Assembly (NCBI RefSeq): GCF_019279795.1 | Contig: NC_056749.1 | Span: 576,699,549 to 576,763,548, forward strand | DNA: 64,000 nucleotides | Direction of reading: 5' to 3' | Source of the DNA: Protopterus annectens | Lineage: Eukaryota; Chordata; Ceratodontiformes; Protopteridae | In this document: piece by piece, positions 22,413 through 30,720 of the stretch | How the letters are laid out: each line of letters starts with the position of its first letter | Position numbering within the stretch: position 1 is the stretch's first letter | Program-made: the position numbers and the translations under genes | The notes under the pieces: generated by a model | The model's input: only the letters and a program-made list of their open reading frames with translations | Told to the model about the DNA's origin: nothing | Databases searched by the model: none

Positions 22413-22494
22413 CACCATCCCCCTCCAAAAGACTCTATAAGGTTCGGTTATGGTCCTATCCTAGGATAAGGAAGTAGCTCAGAAAAAGCCTCCA

Positions 22495-22716
22495 CTTTTT
22501 CTCTCTGATATGTCCTTTCCTTATGGGCACACTCGATCTAAGGTAATATGGAGAGGGGCACTATTGGTAAAGGCTTGGCTCAAGAGTTTTTTGGCTGGTG
22601 CGAGCTTGGTATAAAGGCCGACTGTGTTCTGAGGATGGAACAGACACTCATCAATAATGAATGAATGAAGATCAACAACACAGATGGAACATTATGGTAA
22701 GAACATAACTTCTTTT
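22495..22716 (-). repeat. Right inverted terminal repeat of DIRS copy A
   Basis: Similar in layout to the right repeats of copies B and C. It has CGATCTAAGGTAATATGGAG, a decayed form of the palindrome (about 22628-22644), and the terminal CAGATGGAACATTATGGTAA block. The partner repeat is outside the window. Confidence 0.8.
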
Positions 22717-22904
22717 TATGCTAAAACCATGGTACAGCCTGTGGTATTAAGTCCTGTTTGATTTTATAAATCTTTATAACTCTCCCGGTTAAGAAAACAC
22801 TTGAATGCTTTCAGTAAATACTTTCTCCAAGCCATTTCTCTTTATCAAAGTATCTTCGAGTGACATGTAAACCAGACAAAACTGCTAAGAATGCCTTGTT
22901 TATC

Positions 22905-23670
22905 AGAAAAAAGCATTACAATATTCAATGTTTTCATTTACATGCTTTGTAATAAACTTGTTACTGGATGGCACCTAGGATTTTTACTCAGTCATTTCCC
23001 TATGCAAACATGGGAAAAAGCACACTGATTTTTCATTTGTCATACTCTCTTAACCAGACCCTTCCACTCTCCCCCATCTTCTCCCCTTCTCATTTTTTTC
23101 ATTGCATTGCCTACATTTCTCAAAACTGAACAAAGAAAAAAAAGACAAGGGTGAACAAGGAAAAACAAAAGCATCTGTTTATATTGGTATCCCCATTGCA
23201 TTAAAAATCTTGAGAGGTCTTGACTCAGTCTAACTGGTTTTGTATTATCTTTAAAGATGTCACACATGGCAAAATCCCAGATTGATTTCAGGGAATATTA
23301 TGTCCTAGTCAATTTCTCTTTTTTTTTTTTTTTCCCTCTGCCAATCCCCTTCCACCAGACTGTCTCCAGTTTGTTTCTATTAGATTGTCTTCATGGAGGC
23401 ATGAAGACCAGCTGCAGAAATGCTACTTGGTACAATATTTGCAAGTACTAGAAAAAAACTTATTGTAATCAATATTCTTGTTCATTTACTTGCTCTCTGT
23501 CTTAAAACAAAGGTCCTTAATCAGTCATTTCCCCATGCAAGAATGAAAAAAGCACATTAATTTGAAGTCTGTCATGCCCCCTTAACCATGCTCACTTTTT
23601 TTCATTTTTTAATCATTACATTGCCTATGTTTCTCAAAACTGCACAAAAAGAAAGAAGAGAGGAGAAAAA
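22905..23670. repeat. Two diverged direct repeats about 530 bases apart
   Basis: A block of about 170-240 bases at 22905-23140 recurs at 23440-23670. Shared words include CAGTCATTTCCC, AAAAAGCACA, CATTACATTGCCTA and TTTCTCAAAACTG. No coding sequence is recognisable. The rest of 22717-23894 is AT-rich with T-runs, and I see no gene in it. It could be a short satellite-like duplication in host DNA or part of an unrecognised element. Confidence 0.55.
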
Positions 23671-23894
23671 TAAACAAAAAAGTTTACAATCCCCATCATG
23701 CCCAAAAATAGCATGTAAAGAAAACCATGCAACACAGATACAGTACTGTTAAGAAAAGAAAGTTTTCTTTACTTGCATTCTTCCCTCTCTTCCCCTCCTC
23801 AAAGCATTTTTCCAAAAATTAGTGGCATGAAGTAAGGGATCAAAACTGATTCTTGCCACACCTGGTAGCTGAAAAGGTGTAGTTTCAAGCTCTT

Positions 23895-24560
23895 CATAAT
23901 GATACCCTGGGTCTACAATACACAAGCTGGAAAATTATCTTAATTAAAACAGTACACATAAAGCACTTTTGTCCCTTTTAATAATTTACAGGAGTTCAGT
24001 TCTTTACTATTTCCAGCTTACTACAGTTCTTACTACTTCCAGCTTACTACAGTTTACTAAAATGGTGGTGGTAGTGCCTATTAATGTTTGGGGTAGTTGG
24101 TGGGAATTAGACATTGAAGTAAAAGAATTTCAATGGATTAAGTTAAATGCTCTTTTTTTCTCCCCAGGGTTAAATGAATACCTTTCTTTATTACCTATTT
24201 TGAAGAAGAGCTTTGAATTTATCAGCATTATATTTATTGAATAATAAGAATGTTTGAAACGGTTGTAACTTTTTTTTTTTGCAAGAAAGAGTTGTAAAAG
24301 TTCATTTTAACATTGTTGAGCATCAATTAACAAAGGAAATTGATTTATGGTACTTCCTGTATATAAGGTTTGTGTTTTAGTAGTTAACTGTTCTGATGAA
24401 GCCCCGTAAATAATTAAAAGGGACGAAAGCGCTTAACGTGTATTGTTTTAATGATTCTTTTTGTTTTCCGGCTCTGGGGCTTATTGTATATTCTAGACCC
24501 AGGGTATCATTATTTTGAAGTTGTTTTGTTTTTGGTACACCTCAAAGCTTAATTTTCTTA
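23895..24560 (+). mobile_element. Short Penelope-like element fragment with inverted ends
   Basis: A 666-base insertion flanked by a 17-base target duplication TGTAGTTTCAAGCTCTT (23878-23894 and 24561-24577). The right part encodes the last part of a PLE protein: EFQWIKLNALFFSPGLNEYL (about 24125-24190) resembles the C-terminal tail after the GIY-YIG domain, compare PPGLNEYVSIKP in PLE2. The left part (23895-23990) is a reverse-complement copy of the right end (24405-24525). This inverted arrangement is known for Penelope elements. It is heavily 5'-truncated. Confidence 0.75.
24388..24437 (+). ncRNA. Hammerhead-ribozyme-like motif in a PLE 3' end
   Basis: CTGATGA at 24393-24399 and GAAA at 24425-24428 are the two invariant core strings. 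Between them a stem II can form from GCCCC with GGGAC (one mismatch) around an AT-rich loop. GAAA is followed by GCGC and TT, so helix III is the self-complementary AGCGCT and the cleavage site is UU before AACG. AACG can pair with TGTT just before CTGATGA as helix I. Minimal hammerheads with a very short palindromic helix III are documented in PLEs. Cleavage activity is inferred only. Confidence 0.7.
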
Positions 24561-24774
24561 TGTAGTTTCAAGCTCTTACATCTTTGATGCAGGAGACTGT
24601 CCCAGTTCTTATCTTGGTTCCCCAGATGAGGTAAAAACCAGCTCCACCTCAGGTCCTCAAGCCTGCTTGTAATGGTATTCTACCAAGAGGAAGAGGTTCT
24701 TCATTGGGAGGAGCCTTATTTCTTACCACTCCAGTAAGGAGGCTTACAGGTTGTGTCCTGACCTATTTTGTTAC

Positions 24775-25020
24775 CACTGTTTTGATTTGTTCAAATTCTT
24801 TCATGGTCAAGATGCATGTATCAGTAGTTCCTTCAGTATAGTCTGCATCTCTGCCTGGATTTGAAGAGCTTCCTTTCTGCACTATCTGATCTCCCTGATT
24901 GGCAGGTTTGCTTACCACCTGTTTTGGACCCATTGATTCAGCAGCTTTGAAATTGTTTAAACATTTCCTGGTGGCAGTTTGCTGTGCATGCAAGACCTTG
25001 AAATTTAAAGCCCCTGTACA
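24775..25020 (-). other. Possible host exon, unidentified protein
   Basis: On the minus strand a GGTTTTCAG acceptor-like site precedes 25020. An open frame of exactly 82 codons then runs to a donor-like GTAACA at 24774. The frame includes AESMGPKQVVSKPANQGDQI and DTCILTMKEFEQIKTV. It is Ser/Gln/Lys-rich with a predicted terminal helix. I do not recognise the protein. The frame would reach a stop a few codons past the donor. It could be chance, since the polypyrimidine tract is weak. Confidence 0.25.
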
Positions 25021-26025
25021 CTGAAAACCATTTCTTGTGTGATGAGATGTCCCTTAAGAATTGCTTATTTCCTAATAAAAGTGGTGGTGTGACTTGAACT
25101 AGACAATTAATTTCCCTGTTTTCTTTGTAGGGGTAGAAATAGTAATAGAGAGCCCTTTACGCTCTGTTTGCACTGCCAGCTCACAATGTACCTTAGCGTT
25201 TGTTGATGAATTTAAGAAGATGGAGAAGCTTTTCACTGCCTTTGTTCCATACAGGGAAGGGTCTTTACAAGTGGATTGCAAACTGTGTTGTCATCCTGTA
25301 GGAAACCTCTAGTAAGAATAAGCCCTCAAGTGTAGTAGTTGTTCCAGGCCCCATTGCAGACATATTACAGCTACTTGGTATGACATTAATGATCCTTTTG
25401 GTGGGTACCCAATGCCTGTAGTTGAACAGCCCCCTGTTCAATGACTGTTTTTGAGTTCTCTGTATGTTAGATGAGTCTGTTTACATATACTTTTTAATAT
25501 GTTAATTCTTATGATTTTTATGCAAAGTGTGCACAGAATGTTAGTGGTGCACTGTGGGATCACAGGATGAATAGTCTCGTGACTTCAAAATGTGTACCAG
25601 TGCAGGCAACCTTATGTATAGTAGTTTCAAAAATGCTGAACTGAAATGGTAGAGAAGGATGCACCTAGTCAGAGATCCACTGAGGGATGGGCCAACTTTT
25701 AAATTACTGGTATTTTACAGAGATCTTATTTGCTTGGCATATGGTACAGTTACTTGAATCTTATCTGCTTGGCTTATGGTGCAATTACTTGTATGGCAGT
25801 ATGTTTCTCTTGCTTTGCCACTGCTAGTTCTCTTCCTTATGAATGGATTTAATTTATCTTTTTCAAACAAGTACTTGAGAGTAGAGTGAGATGCTGATGT
25901 GCATCTCTGGTGCTTCTAGTCCAGAAATACTGCAGGTTTACTGTTGACCAGAGTATGTTTTGTGTGACCGTATGTATTTGAGATAATGCTTCAGAAATTT
26001 AATGGACACACTATATTTTTTCCAG

Positions 26026-26114
26026 AAGCATCTGTTTCAGTTCCACTCAAGAATTCTCAAGATGTTCCTCAAGGAGTGTATGACATGTCAACTTTGCAGA
26101 CAGCTGTTGAGGAG
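26026..26114 (+). other. Possible host exon, unidentified protein
   Basis: A T-rich acceptor (ATTTTTTCCAG) ends at 26025. The 89-base stretch reads ASVSVPLKNSQDVPQGVYDM then STLQTAVEE and ends at a GTAAAC donor at 26115. A second acceptor with a good pyrimidine tract (TTTTTTCTTGCAG) follows about 100 bases later, before TYLREHPQ at 26214, in a compatible frame. No protein family is recognised. It may be exonic host sequence or coincidence. Confidence 0.3.
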
Positions 26115-26213
26115 GTAAACTAAACTATTCCACTTTGCTTACACTGTAAGTCTTGCTATAATGTCTATGAATAGTAGATAAGGTAAGACATTTTCAGCAA
26201 CTTTTTTCTTGCA

Positions 26214-26240
26214 GACTTATTTGAGAGAGCACCCACAGTA
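26214..26240 (+). other. Possible micro-exon following 26026-26114
   Basis: Preceded by TTTTTTCTTGCAG, which is a strong acceptor by eye. It reads TYLREHPQY before a GTAATA donor-like site. It is phase-compatible with the preceding candidate exon. Its very short length makes it weak evidence on its own. Confidence 0.2.
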
Positions 26241-26621
26241 TGTAATATTTAAAAATGCTCGTTTTTATTCAGTATCTGTAAGATGTAGGATGATTCAGTC
26301 TGTACTTTTCAACCTTTAAGACTTGTACAGCAGATTCATATCGGCTCAGGGCAGAAAATAATTCTCCAGCTCTTGTTCCTTCCCTTCTTGCAAAATGCTT
26401 TGCACTTAACTTCTATCTCTAGATTTCTTATCTCACTTGCAAACACTTCAGCTCTGAAAAACAGCATCAGACCCTCCTTTTAACTTTACATTTTTTTTCC
26501 TGGCATTAATTGTATTCACTTTGTTGCATTGTCATTCGCCTCTTCAGATCCAGGACAGATCTGCTCTTTATTATTTATCTTGGGTGTCTGCTTTGGAGGT
26601 CTCTGCTGCTTAGGCAGATTT

Positions 26622-26924
26622 TTATTTAGAGCCTCCGAGTATGTTTTTGTGTGTTTGTGTTTGGTTTGTTGTCGTGGTAGGTCTATGTGAGACTGGAATT
26701 GTAGTGAGTGTGGTTTCCTTCTCCTCCTGACTGGTTACACCATTACTGAGTTGAGAGAGCTTAGCCTCCAGTTTGGCTATATGGTTGCATCTCTCACATG
26801 TGTTGGAATTTGTTGGGAGGAGGAGAGGGTTGTCTGTGTACATGAGGCAGTTGTAACATTGCCTCAAGATTCCCAGATTCACCAGCTGGACCGGAGAGGA
26901 GATTGACAACTGACCTTTGGACAT
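26622..26924 (-). pseudogene. LINE 2 ORF1 N-terminus
   Basis: NLGILRQCYNCLMYTDNPLL followed by LPTNSNTCERCNHIAKLEAK, nearly the same as LINE 1 at 8609-8500 and LINE 3 at 54591-54480. It carries the same paired Cys-x2-Cys zinc-like motif. The esterase half is missing because the element stops at 26570. Confidence 0.8.
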
Positions 26925-27255
26925 GCTAGAATAGTATTGGGAATTCCTTTATAATTGAAAAAAAGGGCCAATGGGGAACAAGGTACTCAAGGGGAGTTTG
27001 TGAGGGTGTAGTGCTTTTAATTTTTTAGAGCTGACTTATATAATTGCTTTAGTGAGCAAGTGCCAGGTAACTTAAATGCATTGTGTTACAGGTAACTTAA
27101 ATGCAAAAACGACAAACAGTAACTTTCAAGTGAAACAAGGAAATAAGTACAGTAAGCAATGCAGATATCACTAGGGATCCACAGAAGTGCTAAAAGGCCG
27201 CGTTTTAGGTGGAATTAGCGTTTCAGGGAAATAAACAAACAAGCAGCATACAAAT

Positions 27256-28160
27256 AAAGCTAGATTCAGCAGGCCTGGATCTAGTCTATGCTACAGCAAA
27301 CAAGGTGTACCAATTTCAGTAAGAAACAGTTAGAATATGCAGGCACTATAAGCCTCTAACCAGAAATTCCCTGCTCAGAAGGGCAGAGTCCAGCCTCTCC
27401 TCCCACAACAGTGCAGACCACAATCCTTCTTAACGTAAAATAACTGGTCTGAAACCCAAGTACTTAAACCAGAACTAATACACTTTTAGAATAACAGACA
27501 CTGAGCTCTCAATCAGCAGTTCCCAACTTAGAAGGATGTAAGCTACCTGTCCTGCCACCACAGTGCAGGCCACAAACCTTCCTAATGTAAAACAACTGGT
27601 CTGAAGCCCAAGTGCTTAATCCAAAAGACTTAGAAATGTTAGCTACACTTTAATCAAGTTACTACCAGCAGTAATAAATACAACTGAATACTTTAAAGAA
27701 TGCCTGGATTAGTGCTCAAGTTATACAAACAAAGCTAGATTCAGCAGGCCTGGATCTAGTCTATGCTACAGCAAACAAGGTGTACCAATTTCAGTAAGAA
27801 GCAGTTCAAATATGCAGGCACTATAAGCTTTAACCAGAAATTCCCAGCTCAGAAGGACAGAGTCCAGCCTCTCCTCCCACAAGAGTGCAGAACACGAACC
27901 CTCTTAATGTAAAATAACTGGCCTCAAGCCCAAGTGCTTAAACCAGAATGAATACACTTTTAGAATAACAGACACTGAGCCCTCAATCAGCAGTTCCCAA
28001 CTTAGAAGGATGTAAGCTACCTGTTCTGCCACTACAGTGCAGACCACAAACCTTCCTAATGTAAAACTGGTCTGAAGCCCATGTGCTTAAACTAAAAGGC
28101 TTACAATGAGTTACACCAAGCAGTAATAAATACAACTGAGTACTTTTAAGATGATGCAAA
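27256..28160 (-). repeat. Tandem 5' UTR units of LINE 2 (about 475 bases, two units)
   Basis: AAAGCTAGATTCAGCAGGCC begins at 27256 and again at 27731, and the following about 430 bases match closely. Each unit also contains an internal half-repeat (ACAGTGCAGACCACAA at about 27411 and a variant about 150 bases later). Tandem 5' monomers often act as LINE promoters. That role is inferred here. Confidence 0.75.
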
Positions 28161-28280
28161 AACAAAATAAAGTAGGAAAAAACACAAATACAGTAAAAGC
28201 AGACAATTTTTTTTTTTTTTTTTTTTTTTTTGGAAAGAGAGAAAGGAGTAGCAGAAACTAAGCTGATTGGCCTTCTCAAA

Positions 28281-28499
28281 TGCTGTCCCTGTACTGGGTA
28301 GAATGAGGTAATGACACTAGACTGGGAGGAGGGTCCCAGATCAAATTTACACTAGGTTCCATGCCTTTCCATCCTGATTACTCCAATTTCTGGGAAATTC
28401 TTGCACTAATATGAAACAAGGTAGGTTGGCTGTACCCTTTGGCTACAAAAATTGTATTCTTGTTTATCCAAGAGGCTTAGAAGGACTGCAATATATTGT
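28281..28499. other. Short unassigned stretch
   Basis: About 220 bases between LINE 2 and the first recognisable part of DIRS copy H. It may be decayed gag-like sequence of H, but I see no firm match. Confidence 0.3.
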
Positions 28500-28549
28500 C
28501 ATTGATTCCAAGAAGATATGACCATAACCTTCAGCTACCTGAGGACCTG

Positions 28550-29400
28550 TAAACTTTAGTGAAGTCACCTATCTTGTTGCTGCAGTAGCCCTTGAAAAAG
28601 GAACCAGCTTCACAGAATATAGAGGACCGCACCCTAAAACAGACACCAGGGCTTTTAACATATGTTTGCATATTCCACATTTACAGTAAAAGGATGCATA
28701 ATTTAATGCATCTGTTAAGATTCCTGAGAACGCTTGCTGATTTTCACAAGGTGCTTGGATAGGTTACTGGGGGATTAGCAAGGGCTCAAAACACAGCTGA
28801 TGTTCCTGGAAGCAACTGTGGTCTCTGTTTCAAACCTTTCATTGTGCCTTGTGCAGCATGCCATAGATGGATCAGTTAGGGTGGCAAGTGTTATGGTTTA
28901 CCACCACACCTGGCTGTGGCTAATTGAATTTGTCAAGAATTTCAAGACATCTTCCTGAATATAAACTTTAAAGAGACTGAACATTTTTGGTGACTGGTGG
29001 AGAGAAGCTGTAGGAGAGTAAAAGCTGATAAGGCTTTCACTGTTGTGTGCATTTCTAAATGCCTTGGAGAACTTTAGGTTGGGCACAGAAAAATACTAAG
29101 CAAAGTTTAAATGTGGGCCCAAGCATAGTGGAACAGACAGTCTGGCTGGGATCATCATGCCCATAACTATTTCCAGAACAGATGCCTTGCTCAGAGTTTA
29201 CGATAGTCAGAATAACATTGGTGCTTGATTTCTCCCAGTAGAACATGGAAAAGTTTTCTGAAATACCAGCTCTGGAGGCAGTTGAGGGTAGTCTTTTGAT
29301 GCATCTCCATGTGTGGTATGGCCATCATAGATGAATAAGGATAATTATATCCACAGCCTGCAAGGTCCCATTCTACTTCCCCTTGAAGCTGCACTCTTCC
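28550..29400 (+). pseudogene. gag-like remnant of DIRS copy H
   Basis: WLWLIEFVKNFKTS (about 28912) matches WLCLCNFAEPFKAS of copy C. An upstream CCTGAGGACCTG block matches copy E near 37166. It is a broken fossil with only islands of similarity. Confidence 0.5.
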
Positions 29401-29409
29401 ACTGCATGA

Positions 29410-29830
29410 CATCCTCTCCTGTCAAAGGAGAAAGGAAGATGTAAACAGCCTGCTCCAAAAGACAGCCATTCAGCAGGTCTCACTAGATTAAACCTGGTCT
29501 AGAAACATGAAATTCTTTGTTTCTAAGAAAAAGGCCATGTCAGACCCATTCTAGATCTAAGCAGACTGAATATGTTTATCCCTCAAGCTCTCGTTTTAGA
29601 TGGCACTAGTGCAAACAGTTCACTTTTGGTTGGCAAAGGGAGAACAGTGTGTGCTTTTTAGACATCCAAGATGCTTTCTTGCACATAATAGCCAATAAGT
29701 CAGTGTTATGCTTCTGGGTGGGTGCTGTTCACTCACAGTTTCTGACTTTCCACTTGAACTCACCAACAGGACCTAGGATGTTTAAGCAAATGGCCATGAT
29801 GGCAGCTCACCAGAAACTGCAGGAGATGAA
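29410..29830 (+). pseudogene. Reverse transcriptase of DIRS copy H, first segment
   Basis: CFLDIQDAFLHIIANKS (about 29652) is the motif A region, and GPRMFKQMAMMAAHQKLQ (about 29770) corresponds to APRVFTKCMAVVTAHLRL of copy B. The gene is cut by the PLE and resumes at 32746. Confidence 0.7.
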
Positions 29831-30115
29831 ACTGTTATACATACAGCAGTCACCAAAACATGAAAAATGCACAAAAATCAGCTTAGCCAAAGGATCTATG
29901 TAATATTCACTTTATTCTGGTACCTCGGCCTTTTTCCTTATTGCAGGGTAACATCTGATCCAATTTATACACAAAGTGCTTCATAATTAACCAGTTGCAC
30001 ACACAATCATTTTAACAATATAAAAATACTCTGAAAAAGCTTAAGTTTTTAAAGCTAAACATTGTACAAAATCCACATAAATAGATTACTATAAAGTTAA
30101 ATGGGTCTGTGTTAC

Positions 30116-30345
30116 AAGACCGAAAGAGCAGAACCGCGAACACCTAAAGAGCGAAAAAAAATGGAACCTCTCAGTTTGCGGTACAGTGAAGATTGGAATA
30201 TTTGCCCTTTCCTCACTGTAGTGCAATCTCGAGCTGGGATATATATTTAGCGGGGGGTGTGGGGGGCACGGCCCCCCATAATAGCAAGTTTGAGGTTCCG
30301 TTTCTTTTGCTCTTTAGGCATTCGTGGTTTTACTTTTTTGGTCTT
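30116..30345. mobile_element. Foldback/MITE-like element 2
   Basis: A 230-base element with inverted ends: AAGACCGAAAGAGCAGAACC at the left, and AAGACCAAAAAAGTAAAACC at the right in reverse complement. The inner core at about 30165-30300 (CAGTGAAGATTGG, ATTTGCCCTTTCCTCACTGT, GGGGGG...CCCCCC) matches the reverse complement of the core of element 1 (716-971), but the terminal repeats differ. No coding sequence. Inserted in PLE1. Confidence 0.7.
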
Positions 30346-30720
30346 TTAATATAGACCCAGTTAAATTTTTATCTAAATTCATTCCCCTTGGAAACAATGT
30401 CCTATAATTTATGATCATCCTACACTCTAATCTATTAAGTTTCTCTTTGAAACTACCCGTGCTACTCAAAATTGGCCGTGCTAAGACACTAAAAAAAAAA
30501 AAGCTACTTGCTAATCCCCCATGTGCAGAAACAAAATGACTAGCAACTGGACTATTCATATTTTGTCTTCTAATATCCCCCAAATGTTCCATTATTCTAG
30601 CCTTTACATTCCTCTTCGTTTGTCCAATATACCAACTAGCTTTTGCATAACCACATCCAATAATGTGTAAAACTCAAAATTAGTTAGTTGAAAGGTTCCT
30701 TAGCTCTCTAGTTTCGCCTA
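30314..30720 (-). pseudogene. PLE1 GIY-YIG endonuclease remnant
   Basis: On the minus strand: a Cys-rich lead, then SWYIGQTKRNVKARIMEHL, then SPVASHFVSAHGG, then RLECRMIINYRTLFPRGMNL. Tyr-Ile-Gly plus the downstream Arg and the His/Glu positions fit the GIY-YIG nuclease used by PLEs to nick DNA. The MITE-like element begins within its 3' side. Confidence 0.75.

Larger units (their letters stand above)
1..22716 (+). mobile_element. DIRS-like retrotransposon copy A, outermost of a three-deep nest
   Basis: Old tyrosine-recombinase retrotransposon. Its left end lies before the window and its right end is at about 22716. The order seen is gag-like gene, reverse transcriptase, RNase H, a following conserved region, tyrosine recombinase, internal complementary region and right inverted terminal repeat, which is the DIRS plan. 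It is interrupted by a foldback element, a SINE, a CR1 LINE and DIRS copy B. Its protein remnants resemble those of B, C and H, so these four form one lineage. It is broken in many places, and its age must exceed that of everything inserted in it. Confidence 0.85.
24578..26569. other. About 2 kb of unassigned sequence
   Basis: No known transposon part is recognisable here. The sequence is of ordinary composition. It holds the three possible exons listed separately, which makes this the best candidate for host single-copy DNA in the window. It lies between the short PLE and the truncated LINE 2. Confidence 0.5.
26570..28280 (-). mobile_element. CR1-type LINE 2, 5' portion only
   Basis: Homologous to LINE 1 from 8318 upward. 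It starts abruptly inside ORF1 at about 26570 and runs through the ORF1 N-terminus into a long 5' UTR. ORF2 and the 3' end are absent, the opposite of the usual 5' truncation, so a deletion or other rearrangement must have removed the 3' part. The 5' boundary near 28280 is uncertain. A run of about 26 T lies at 28207-28231. Confidence 0.75.

Noticed and set aside
25131-25311. Further host exon on the plus strand after TTTTCTTTGTAG
   Set aside because: The 60-codon frame has no donor of quality and is equally open on the opposite strand; too weak to list as a feature.
28207-28231. Run of T as the poly(A) tail of a retroposed gene on the minus strand
   Set aside because: It lies near the 5' side of LINE 2, whose relatives have T-rich runs at the same place; no processed gene sequence adjoins it.
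29950-30010. Hammerhead ribozyme in the 3' end of PLE1
   Set aside because: Only a faint GAAGCAC string; both core motifs are missing or too degraded to claim.
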